From the NCBI RefSeq assembly GCF_027244095.1, contig NC_069657.1:149106857-149170856 (forward strand): 64,000 nucleotides of DNA. The letters are read 5' to 3'. Shown one piece after another: positions 23,340 through 35,600 of the stretch. The notes under the pieces were generated by a model. The model saw only the letters and a list, made by a program, of their open reading frames with translations. It was not told the origin of the DNA and searched no databases. The DNA comes from Hemicordylus capensis (Eukaryota; Chordata; Lepidosauria; Squamata; Cordylidae). Positions within the stretch are counted from its first letter, which is position 1. Every line of letters starts with the position of its first letter. The position numbers and the translations under genes were made by a program.

Positions 23340-25650
23340 TTATGGATTATTCTCAGGAGTTCCATGCTCTCTAGTTCTTGTGAAGTATGAAGAAGTAACC
23401 ACAGCAGGTGCTATTAATGTACACAGCTTTTTTGCAATTTAATCTTGAATAGATTCAAGAGCCGGTCTTTGAACATCACCTATCCACACACATCCCCCCC
23501 CGCCCGCCCCCACCACACATGATGAAACCTGAAGTCATGCCCCATTTCTTGTGGCAAGGGAAAGGCTCTGGGTTTTTGGATTTCTATCACCCTGAGAAGG
23601 GGACAAAAGGAGATGATGTCATGAAGGCAAGGAAAGGGTAACATCCAGAGCCAGTGGATAAAAGCAATTTCCAGATAAAAGAATGCCTTGCCTTGCCTTT
23701 GCCATGAAGCCTGCTGAAGCACACATCGAGCATGGCTCTTTCTAGAAGGGGTAGCATTTTCTTGGCTCCGATCTTCATCTTTGTAGGTTACTAAAAATGA
23801 GTTTCAGTGCAAAGCCGGGGACATCTTCATGTAAGCTTCAGATGCTGTAATGCCTCGTATGGACACCAAAATACAGGCACTTGCACACCTAGAACTTAAA
23901 ACACATTTGGAATTCTGGGTGCTTTGGGGAGTGAAAGAGTGAGCAGAGGAGAGGTATTTGTAATGGACATGAACATTCTAGCAGGTTTTACTCTTACTTT
24001 ACAAAGCTGATTTATGCAAAAGCCACTTTAAGCCTCACGTGTAGGGAGGAAACACAGTTTATAATTGGGAACATCTAGCTTCTATCTCAGGCCGTTGGCT
24101 GGGACCACACACAGCCGTGTTCATGCTTCTCCGGCCACAGTGCCTCCCCCAACTCCAAGAGCACTGTTTGTTCAAAGTCATAGAACGTGGCTTTATATAT
24201 TGTAGTTACAGTAGATAAAGATGGGATTTCAATGACAATTATATTTCTTCTACCCACCTTCTCTCACGCTTGAGCCCACCATATTATTTTAAAATGGAAT
24301 TGTCGGTATTTGAATCTACATCTGGGCTTCGGTGCTGTTCCTCCTGGAAGATCTCAGGTGAGTGCTCACAGGGAAGCAGGCAAAAGGGCCTGGGAGGGAG
24401 CTAGGTGATGCCTCTCACTCTTCCTAGCTCCAAGGAGGTTGCTTGGTACCTAGACTTGTTTCTGAGATCCAAGAACTCAAACTCAGATAGGTACAAGCTT
24501 GTAAAAGCTCGGAGGCTCTTGTGTCAATACTGGTAAAAGTGGAACTTTCTGCAAGCCTTGAGACCGAGTGTTACACCATTTTCAGTATCGGAAGTCAGGA
24601 GACCACCTTCATTGCTGGAGATTAGTATCTGCAGACATATGATTTGATTAGGGCTGAGCCAAAATGACTCACTGCTAACTTTCTCAGCTGGCAAAAATAA
24701 AAATAAAAATAAATGCTTCCCTTTTTAGACCTTTTATTAAGTGATCCTTGTCAAAGTGTCCCTCTATTTGTTTCAGCTGCCCTCATGACATCCTCACACA
24801 GCCTGAGCTGACTGGCTATGGAATGACATCCAATGTGCTATTTCATGATCCCTGATTGGGTGGGATTATCCATGTGACTAATCCAAGAAGTCCTAAATCA
24901 CTGCAGTCAGAGGTGGAGTGGAAGCTAGGAATGGGATGGCATCAAAGAATCAGCAGCTTGGAAAATAATGGTGTCCAGCAAGATTGAAAAAAGGATAAAT
25001 ATTCTCACAGTCTATGTATGGGGGGAAGAGAAATGTCCACCCCATTAGACTCCCAGTTGTAACCTGAAAATTGGAAGTGAAGAATATTCAGTATAGCCCT
25101 GGCTTTGAATTACTTAAAAACTTTGCTGTGGTGTGTGCTTGATAGAATTCTTTGCCCATTTTATCCCAACTTGGAAGTCTAACTTTCAAGTGCCCCATCC
25201 TCACCAGCCTCATTGCCCTAGGTTGGACCTCCATCATCAACTCCTTAGGGTGTAGGCTGAGTCTTGTTGATCTCCCCCACGTCTCAGCACTCATGCATGA
25301 CTGGAATCCCAAGAGTAGCAAGTTGAAGAGAGTTCTGAAGCCATTCCAATACAATGAGAGTGAGGTTTTGGTCTGGGGGGGTTTTCCCCCCCGAAATGGA
25401 GAAATTGGGGGCATGGCTGAAATGTTCCTTATGAAATTAAGGGCTCTGTATTCCCAGTGGGGAGGTACCTCCTCAGCCTAGAAAAGCTGCTCAGTCATCT
25501 GGCTCCTCGGCTGCCACTGACTGAGATCCAACCCTTCTCCATAAAACACCCCTACCCGCTACACACAATGTCTTCTTGGTCAAATGGAAGTGTCCCAGGG
25601 TGAAATATGAGGGCCGACCCTCCCCTCCCCTTTGGCCCTCCCCATGCCCT
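23340..25650. other. FEV 3' flank, nothing recognised
   Basis: No repeat or gene recognised. The first TTTATT (AATAAA in FEV sense) that I noticed is near 24733, so the FEV 3' end is unresolved. Confidence 0.45.
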
Positions 25651-25663
25651 GCAGCCACTCGGT

Positions 25664-26166
25664 CTAGTGGTAGTGGCTGTTCATGTTGTTGATGTGGGAG
25701 GTGGCCATGGCACTGAAGGGCGCAGTAGGCTGCAGGCCGTGGCTGGGGTACAGGGTGGGGGTAGAGCCTGGCCAATAGGAGAAGCTGGTTGGGGTCACCC
25801 CTGAGGCCATGATGTTGAGCTTGGAGATGCCAGAGAAGGGCAGGGGGGCCTGGAACTTGTAGAGGGTATGGTCAGGCGTGGCTGGCTGGCAGACCTGGGC
25901 CAAGCCCTGGAAGTCAAACTTGTAGGCATAGCGCTTGCCATGCACCTTGGTCATGATGTTCTTGTCGTAGTAGTAGCGCAGCGCCCTGCTCAGCTTGTCA
26001 TAGTTCATGTTGGGCTTGCTCTTGCGCTCGCCCCAGCGCCGTGCCACCTCGTCGGGGTCAAGGAGCTTGAACTCGCCATTGGTGCCCTCCCATGCAATGC
26101 AGTTGAGGTTGGCACGGTCCGAAAGCAGCTCCAGCAGGAACTGCCACAGCTGGATTTGCCCACTGC
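25664..26166 (-). CDS. FEV: FEV coding exon 3 (ETS domain and C-terminal tail)
   Basis: Carries the complete ETS domain and the C-terminal tail, ending in TAG at 25666-25664. The acceptor TTTCAG is followed by GCAGTGGGCAAATCC at 26166. After the ETS domain the tail reads [11 protein letters not shown], then Pro/Ser/Thr-rich sequence with FSYWPG, then NNMNSHYH. The human alanine-rich insertions are absent. No clear AATAAA lies within about 800 bases downstream; the nearest candidate seen on the minus strand is near 24733-24738. Confidence 0.97.
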
Positions 26167-29100
26167 CTGAAAAGCCAAAAGATGAGCCATTAGGGACCCC
26201 GGCCTTCGGGAGTCGCCCTGCACCCACCCACACAATATGGGCATCGTAAGAATCAGCTTTATACCGAGCTACATCATTGGCCCATCTATTCCAGGACTGC
26301 TTATCTTGAAGGCCAAAGACTAAGAGATATTATGCTAAATATAGATCCAGTTGTTGCCCAAGATGGCAGGCATTTGCCTAATCCCCCTGCAGTGGGTTTT
26401 TTTTGGGGGAGGGGGTCTCTAAGAGTTCACAACAAAAATAAGGTCCAGTTTTTAAAAAATGTAATAAACAGAGGGATCAACAACTTTGCACAGCAGTCTC
26501 TAACCTTCATGTTACAGTACAAAGAGTAAGAACCCCATCTGACCTTGGAGGCTCTCCACAAATTACTGTTCCCTTAACATGGTTTAACTTATAAGGGAAT
26601 GTCTCCAAGGTATAAACTGTCACAACACCCTCTCCCCTTGCAGTGCTTAGTACAATGTACCTTGTGTGGTTACATGAAGCTGCCTTCTACTGAGTCAGAC
26701 CATTGGTGCATCTAAATATGCATTAACTACCCTGACTGGCAGCTTCTCGAGGGTTTCAGGCAGGAATTTCTTCCCAGTAAAATTATAGATTATAGATGAT
26801 GATTATAGATGATGTAAAGAGTGAGTGCCATCCAGGCTCCTCTAGAACCCAGACCCTCATCAAGTGTGCCTATGCCTCCTCCCACAGTCAAAGGCACTTT
26901 TCATAGACTCCACTGCTACTCCCCACACCACGGTCTTTGCCAATGAACAGAACACTCTTCTGCAACCCTGCTTGCAGATTCCCCAGTTCTGAGGATTTTC
27001 TCCCAAGCCTGTCTAGGCTTCTAAATGGCATGGCATGTGACTCTAGGCAACAAAGTCTGTGTGCACAGTCAAGGAAAATGCACCAGCGTGTGTTGCCTAG
27101 GCGTGCAGTTTACACTCACATACAGAGGTGCACCTAGATAATTTTGGAGCCTGGACCTAAAGGCCTTTGGAGCCCCACCCCTGCTGCAAGCTAAGCATCA
27201 TCAGCTAAAGGCCTTTGGAGCCCCCACCCTGCCAAGACCTTTAACATATTCCCATCCCACATATTTCTTTCTCCACTCCCCCCTCTGTCTCTAAAGCACC
27301 CGGCACAGGTCACAATCACATTCAGCGGCCCAGTGTAATGTGGGCCAGCACCAACCACACCACCCAGGACAGACTAAAGAGGATTGGGGGGGCCCAGCGG
27401 GTGTGGAGGACCTGGACTCTGGCCCCAAAGTCCAGGGGTAAGAGCACCACTGGTTGCAAACCATTGTGCAGTTCTGAATTTTCTTTTTTAAACGTTTCGA
27501 CCCAAATAACCCACCATAGGGTTCCAGATGTATGTTTACAAGGGTGAACCTGAACCTGCAGTCACAGGGGAAGGAAGGGAGAAGCAGCAAAGACTGGTTT
27601 TTAGTAGGGGAACAGTCTATGAGGGAACAGTAAAGAATAACGCCCTCTATCCAACACTACAACAGGGTGGTTTTTTTTCAACTTAAAAGAAAACTGTTTC
27701 TGTTCTATTACCTGTATTTGGTTGTAATGCAGAGTTTGCCCCTCACAAAGGCACCTAGCCTGAAGGACATGCAGTTTACATGACTTGCTTTCCCAACTCG
27801 ATGTACAATCTTAGTGATTATCATAATTAAATATAATCAATTAATTGGTTAAAAGACAAATGATTAACTAAACATTCTTTCATCACTTAATGACTTTATA
27901 CACTCATTTTAACAATCTATTGATCAGAATACAACTTGTATTCTCTACCTTGAGCACCTGAAGTGATCTAAAGCATTTTTAAAAAGCTGAATTACAACAC
28001 AAGAAAACCACAGTGACCAAAATTTAGTAAAGAACTATGCTCCTTTTAACCCTTTGAGTTCTATAGACAAGAACTATTAATCCAGATAACGCCAGCAGAT
28101 TATCTGGATTGCATCATGCCCAGATTCTCATTGGTAGAACCATGAAAATTGGCAGCACTGATCATATCTTTGGCAATGAGGCACACGGTCTTGATCCATC
28201 AATGGGAACTGGCTGCACTCACACCCCACCCCTGTAACGAGGACCACGGGGATCCAGCGACAGGACCTGGATGCAGGCGACGCGGCACCCGTTTGAATGC
28301 ACAACTGGTGATCTACTCACACTGACGACGTCTTTTTTGCGAAAGATGGAACACCTTAGCTGCCTTTGGATTCCTAAGGGGTATACTCGTGGGTCAAATG
28401 GGCCGTAACCCAAAATTTGGCTTAAAATAAGGCCAATCTGGAGTCTGCATCCCTTCTAGAAGAGCCTCAGGGTTCTAAGAGAGCAAATTCCACACCTTGG
28501 AAGTGGACTGGGTGGTGGCGGCGGGCAGGGGGGGGGGCGGGGATCTCTCTCTACATGCCTTTCGCGTTCACTTCAGTGGGGTGCGTGCAAGAGAAGAACC
28601 TCCTACTACAAACACTCTTAGGAATGCAGGAAGTGGTCGTTTTTCATCTGTGTCACTCAAAATCGAACCAGACCTCATCATCAGAACGAAGCTTAAGTGT
28701 AAAAACTGGAGCGGGGCGTACGGAGGGTATTTTTTGCTTTCTGCATAGATACTGCTGTCTAAGTAAGCTGTTCTGTTACATTTTTCTGAATCAGTTGTGT
28801 GGTTCACCTTCCCTCACAATTCTCCCCCAGCTACCTCCTCCTCCTCTCGTAGAAGCGATTGCGAACGGGTCCCACAGACCTCCTTAGGACAGTAAATGGT
28901 TTGCTTTCCTTCCTAACACGAGCATCTGTGTTTCCATCCTCTGCACCCCACAGCACCAGTCCCATTTGCAGGCTATTGACTTTGCCTCGTGTAAATCAAA
29001 GAGAACTAATTTATTTACATTATGAGACACAGCCGCTTCGGGAAAATGTGAGTCTGGTTAACCTTTTCAGACACTCTCTCCTCAAAGAACCTCTAAAGCC

Positions 29101-32100
29101 ATGTTTTAACCCCCTGCCCCCCAGCTACGAAAAGATCATCATCACACGATGATCCATCACAAGATGGCTCATCTTCCTCCAAGGATTTCAGCGCAATATA
29201 CAAGATTCTCCCCTGCTCCATTTTAACCTCACAACAACCCTGTGAGGTGGGTTGGGCTGAGAGATAGTGACTGGCCCTAAGATCAGGAACAAGCTAGCAA
29301 CAAGATAGTGAGCTTCATAACTGAGCGGGGACTTGAACCCAGGTGGTCTCCTTGATCCTACTCCAATACTAGACCAACCATTGAGATCATATACATCAAG
29401 ACATTTCTGAACCTTATTCAGACTGGCTTTTTTGTTGATTGGATTTGCACCCGTTCAGGTTGCAGATGTGGGATCAAGTTTTGAATCTTCCCCAAATCCA
29501 AGCGCCCTGCAAATAGCAAATAAGCACAGCTGATGTGCTAGCTTGTTACTTGAAGGGAGTTATTCACTGTTAAGAGAGCATTCGGAATTGGCAAGCCCCA
29601 CCATCAGTGCAGCGGGGAAACGACTTGCCTATCAAGTAAGAGGTTGCTGCTCCGAATCCCCGCTCAGCCCGGCCTGGAGATCTCCGAGAGGGAACCTGGG
29701 ACTTTCGGCTCTTCCACTGAGCTCTGGCTCCATCCGCCTCGCGGATATTTGACAGCAGACAGCAGAGCTCACACATGGAGTCACCCATCCAAATGCAAAC
29801 CAGGACCCTGCTCAGCAAGGGGACAATTCGTGCTCGTCACAGCCAGGCCAGCTCCGTTCAGGAGGGGAGCATTCATGTGGCATGTATTTCTCTTTCAGAA
29901 ATCGAACACGCTCCCTCCCAAGAAATGCACCTATATCTTAGTACAGAGGTTCCCAGCCTTCGGTCCCCCATGGTCCTTTGCGACTGGGGATGATGGGAGT
30001 TGTAGTCTAACAATATCTGGGGACTCAAGGGTGGGAACCCCAGCCGTAGCAAATGCATCAAACTCGGAAGGGGACGATGCTCTTCTGAGCCTCATTTGAA
30101 ACTTGCGCTGGTAAAACCAGAGCTGACACTTTCAGCCACTCCAGCCACTTTCGCAGCAAGGCAGGCAGAGCGCAACAAGAGAGAACTCCGGCCCGGGCCC
30201 GGCTCTGCGGCAGTTCTTCACAGGGAAGCATTCAGGTGTCCTTTCCCGCGTTCAGTGCGGGGCGGGCGTTAGTATCTTGGCTTCGGAAGAAGTTTCCATG
30301 CCCTCACCTTTGAGAACGGTGCCGTTTTGTAGATAAGGTGGGAGAAAGACAAGATAGGCGGGTACTACTTGGGTTTAGAACAGGTGTAAGGATCCTTTCA
30401 GAAACTCTAGAAACAGGACCTTTATTTTAGTTTAAGTTTTTGGTGCGATAGCCGGTTGGTCCTCGGAGTCGCCTCATGGTTATTTAAACAACCTGCAGTC
30501 CATTTCCAGCAAAAAACCGACAGCTTTCTAGTTTATTTCCCTCCTCAAAATATGTCTACTTGCAAATGCACATTATATACGCAGCTATGGGTGGACTCAC
30601 GTAACACTATATAGAGAACACAACCAGCACGATCCAGTCAATGTAAACACTTGTAAGGCTGTCAAAAGCCTACTCTGAACACTGGCCCATTGAACAGAGT
30701 GAGGTTTACTTCTGAAAAAATATATATATGCATAGGATTGCACGGCATGTGTATAATCCTGTGCAACGTTACTTGCGAGTAAGTCCTCTTGACCTCGATG
30801 GGCCTTTTGCCCAAGATCGGGCTGCTGAGAGTGCTTCGCTCTCCGGTTGAGATCAATGGGTCCCTAATGCTCATCACTCTGACTAAATTGCGTCCAAACA
30901 TTTAGTGCTGAGCCTGCAATCAAAGGATGGCAGGTTGGAAGTTGTCATCGGAAACAGGAAAAAAGGCGACTCGGAGAATCAGTCAGCTACCGCACCAAAA
31001 ACGAACAAGAGAAAGAACAGAAAGAACAGAAATAAACTGTGCATGTGTAGGATGTTATATAATGCGCACGACTGTGCAATATTTTAGTTGGTCCTCATAA
31101 AAGATCAGCCTGCTTTGGTTTTGGAGTTTATTTGAAAAAGTTGTCATCGTCTTTAAGTGATCTCACATCCCGAGACTCAAGTAAAGGGTAATATTCGTTT
31201 TCCGCATATATGGGGAAATATTAACCAAAGAGGACGAAGAAAGACCTCGTGTTCTGCGCTGCAAAGACCTTTTCAGCAGCATCTTCTCCGACCAAAGGGT
31301 GTCCGCCCAAGCCATGCCTGTGTATTATTCCTCTCTACCATGGACGCTCCCCTGCACTAGGAGGACTGCGGTCCTACGCCCACTTACCTGGGAGTGAGCC
31401 CCTCTGGACACAATGGGGTGCTTCTTAATAAACATACGGAAGCTTCGACTGGCAGCCTCGATCCTAACATGGTATGATTCCTGATCTACCTTTCAAGGTT
31501 GTTGTTAGGGTCACAAGAAGGGCTGCTGTGATATACTTCGAAGACTCTAGGAAGCTCGGCAACGTGTGGCTCTCTAGATGTTGCTGGACTACACCTCCCA
31601 CCATCCCTAGCTTCGGCTGTAAGAAATTGTGGCTGGGGCTGATGGGGTTGTAGTTCAGCAACATCTAGAGAGCTGCGTGAATACCAATTCATATATGAAT
31701 TAACCCTATATGAATACTAATTACCAGGTATTGTCTCGCTAAAGTTTCTCTCCATGAAGGCAGAAGTCCCTGGATTTGGACCTACTTGTTCTTGCTCCAC
31801 AAGCAGTGACCTGGACTGTTCAGCTCCTGCTTGTGGCTTCCAGCGGCATCTGGTGGGCCACTGTGCGAAACAGGATGCGGGACTAGATGGGCCTTGGACC
31901 TGATCCAGGAAGGCTGTTCTTATAGGGCAAGTTCCAAGCTATCGAGATCTGTACAGGAACACCCCAGAGGGGCCACATACGCATCCTCGATCTAGCGTCG
32001 TTTTCCTATGCTCGTCTTTTCCGCAACCTCCACTTGCTAAAAACCGGGAAAGAATTATTTCCTAGAAGGTAGGTTTTGAACTGGGTATGAAGAACAAAGA

Positions 32101-32597
32101 CGAAGAGAAATCCCGCATGCGTCAAATAAGCATCTGAATGCATCGCTAAGAAGCTCTAAGAGGCTTAGGGCAATCTTTCAGAATGGTTTCCTCGTAATAA
32201 AAAGTGCGTTGAAGTTGTTGGGCATTAGGAGTGTCTTTTTTCCTCACGTCCGTATTTGAGTTTGTATAGATTGTGTCCTTAACTCTTGTGAAGCCCGGAT
32301 CTGGAGGAAATCAGACGGCGGGGTTTAACAGCACCTTCATTCTTCTAAGCAGCGAGGCCGCACAACGCAGAGACCACAATCGATTCGGCTGGGAGGACGG
32401 GGTCCTGGGGATGCAGTTTAGAACCGGCATCCCGATCCTAAGAGCGCCTTTGCTTATTGACTTTCATCGCGTCATCATGATGAGCGCTGCTTGTTTTGAA
32501 AGTGTAACCAGCAGGCGGGGATGAAAAGGTAATCCCCGATCTGGACCTTGGCGGAGGTCAACTCGGGTGGGCTGGGGCGAGGGACTTTAACCCTGTT

Positions 32598-32632
<35 letters not shown>

Positions 32633-35600
32633 GCACATTTTTATACCGCCCTAACCCAAGGTCTTAATAAATAAATAAATATTGATTTATTGTTAAATTT
32701 ATATACCGCCTTTCATTAAAACAATCCCAAGGCGATTTACATAAAAATTAAAAACAAGACTACAAAAATGATACAATTATAATATTAAGCTAAAATATAA
32801 AACAAATCTGACTAAAAAGATTTAAAATACAATCTCTCGGCAGCCCCAATCCCGATGGACCCCCCACGTGCAATTTGCTGGAGGGGGGCGACTTCCATTG
32901 GTTTCAGCTTCTATGGACTTTGACCATATACATGAGATTAAGAAAGCAGCTCGTTTCACTGGCTCCCTTACCTGAGTAAACGCGGGTAAGAAAGACTCCG
33001 CAATGAGTACGACTGACAGTGGCGACACCAGAAAAAAAAAAAAAAACAAATGAGGTGGGGCACAGAAGGGGCAAAGTGTATTTATAAAGCGGGGGGGGAG
33101 AGCTGTGTCCCTCATATTAGATTCCTGAAATAGAAAGGGTTGGGGGGGGCAAGCCACTTGTCTGAGGGAGCTCTTGCCTCCCCCGCTGCCCCACTGGAGC
33201 CGCCCTTAGACCACTGCAAAGCATGGGACTTGCCTTCAAGTCAGTGATGCTCCTGACCAAGCCTACAGTTGTGTGTGCTAAAATGCGCATTCCCATCCGC
33301 AAAAGAGGCAACCACCCATCCACCGGCACCACTTGAGCTCTGGGTTGTGCGTCTGTTCCTGTTGCAGAGGGAAAGGTCTCGTGTCGTGCGGCATCTAGGC
33401 TTCAATCAATATTTAGTGCTGCCATTGACCAATAAGAAAACACAATAACTTCCCATCATAGGCTGAATCTAGGCTTCTGTTTAGAGTGGACTGAGCTAAA
33501 AGCTGCTCTCCGCAAGAGAGAGCTTTATTAAGCAGCCCAACCTCCAAACCCATAAAACAGGGATACTTGTATTGAGTAAGTGGAATTATATCGTCTTAAT
33601 TCAACTGAATCAAAATTCAGAACCCGAAAGTACGCGGGGGAGGAGAGAGTATTAAAAGTATGAGAAGAGCATGAATTAAATATCTGGATTAACTTGGTTT
33701 CCTTTGCCTCAAGAAAAGTGGGGCGATTTTTTTTAATGGTGAACGGGTGGGGGGGAGTGATAATACAGACAGCGCTTGAAAATACCCGAGACGTGACCAT
33801 GCAAACGGTTAGCCGTTGGATTTGGATAGATTCTTTAATTAATGAAAGATCCTATGGGTATGGGTTAACAAAACAAAAAGGGGGGGAATTGAAAAAGCAT
33901 CAGCCCACCTGCTCATGTGCTGCAACATTCAGATCTGAGTTTTCGGCTGAACGCTCTGATCTGAAGAGTGTGCGCGCCTGTGTGCCTTGGAGGAAGCAGT
34001 TGCCCATTATTGAGTGCAAGTCAGCAGCAGCAGATCCCCGCGAAAAGTCCTGCTCCTTAGCCGGACCTGCAACCGTAGGAGCAACAAGGGCGACACGGGG
34101 AGGGGGGCGACTGAGAGGACAGGGGACCGGCAAAAGTGCATTTCTGGGTGGGCAAGCTGTGCCCCAGATTTCTGAAAAGACAGAAATGGGGCGGGGGACT
34201 CCTTTTCTGAGAGGCCACGTGCCCCCCTTGTCCCCAATCCTCGGGAGCCATCCTGGATAGAACAGACTGAACTTTCTTCCGAACTCTCCCAAATCTTTCC
34301 CAGAGATTGGTCGCTGGGAAAATCACCCACCAATGGGGGAAATGCGGCGACATTTGTGCATGACGGGGCAGGGGAGAGCATCGATTCTAGGAAAGAGGAC
34401 AGGGAATGCAATACGTCTCCCCCAGTTTTTCCAGATGACGCTTCCTATTAGATCAGTGGTGCTGGAGAGGCAACAAGCTTTACAATTACACAGAATTTGG
34501 GCCCAGTTTGGGAGGGGGGAATCCCTACACCTCGCCCCTAAAACTTGAAAGTAAAAGCCCCATTGAAATCACTGGTTTGGGGAAGACATTGCAGTCTTAT
34601 TTATTTATTCGATTTTTATACCGCCCTTCCGAAATGGCTCAGGGTGGTCTTGCCTGAAGAGCCCCGTGCACCTCCAAAGCTCACTCTTCTTCAGCAGATT
34701 CGGAAGGCTACAATGTTATGGAGACGGAAGGGGACGAGGATGACTGCGTGTATGTTTCTGTTGCAATAATCGATAGTCGTCGCTGGAGTCCAAGGAAATC
34801 TAATCGGAGTTCTTTCCCCCAGCCAAGACAGATTTCGAGAGAGTATTTAAATGAGAGTTTGGAGGGTCGTGAGAACTCTGAGCCTGAGACTTTCAACACC
34901 TTGGAATGGAGCTTACTTCCAAATGGAAGATTAGAACAAGTGTATTCGTTTCCATTTAAAAATAATCGTATTTTTAAAATAATAATCGGACTCCATAGGC
35001 TTTATACATTAATATCATGGTCGTTTCCAGAATTTTTTTGGTTTTGTTTTCAGGAGAGTTTCTTCAAAACAACAAATACACCGTATCGACCCCCATCAAC
35101 AGGCAAAGAATATTGTTACGGATCGAATTCTGCACTGTAACTGCGAAGCATAGGAGCAGAGCTCTGCTTTTCGTTTTCTACCTATCCCTGGACTTGATAC
35201 ACCATTGCTTCTGAAGCTGGTTTGCAACGATCGAAGGCTACACACAATGGAATTAATAACCAATTAGTAGAGCCAATTTCTTTAAACCCCCTCCCGCATT
35301 TAAAAAGACAACCTGCTGCGGGGGGAGGGGATTCTTCCTAAAGCGCCATTCGCAAATTCGAGAATGGCAGAGGGGCTTCCTCCTGAGATGCTGAGCCTGA
35401 TTTCAGTGCTAAGGAAGCAGAGATCAAGCAAAGATGCCTAGGCTCCCGAAAGCATCACACTACACGTCCTTGCCCTCGGAGGTCTGCCCGGTGGAAATCG
35501 TCTAAAAGGCAGCCAGCCTTTGACAAGCCGGCAGGAGGCTGAGTTTGTTCTCTCAGAGCCTTTCGGGAAGCCGGGGAGGAAGTGGCGGCCTTACCTTTTT

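Larger units (their letters stand above)
26167..35594 (-). other. FEV: FEV intron 2 (9.4 kb)
   Basis: Bounded by GT at 35594-35593 and AG at 26168-26167. It contains a SINE fragment (about 26.67 kb), an hAT-like element (27.1-27.45 kb), a minus-strand SINE (29.2-29.4 kb), fold-back elements (29.9 and 31.6 kb) and LINE tails (31.8, 32.6, 34.6 kb). Between them are long unique, fairly CpG-containing stretches (about 28.0-29.1, 30.05-30.65, 32.0-32.5 and 33.2-35.4 kb). No exon-like or ncRNA signal was recognised in these. The intron is much longer than I recall for human FEV. Confidence 0.8.

Noticed and set aside
1-25600. CDK5R2, the expected neighbour of FEV
   Set aside because: Its single long exon would be obvious; no such frame exists in the window, so it probably lies further left.
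33694-34411. Overlapping long frames on both strands (up to 188 codons) in FEV intron 2
   Set aside because: Frames overlap on both strands in CG-containing sequence, show no domain, and lack supporting splice or start context.
34718-35140. 140-codon plus-strand frame
   Set aside because: No family resemblance or conserved motif; lies in an intron of FEV on the opposite strand.
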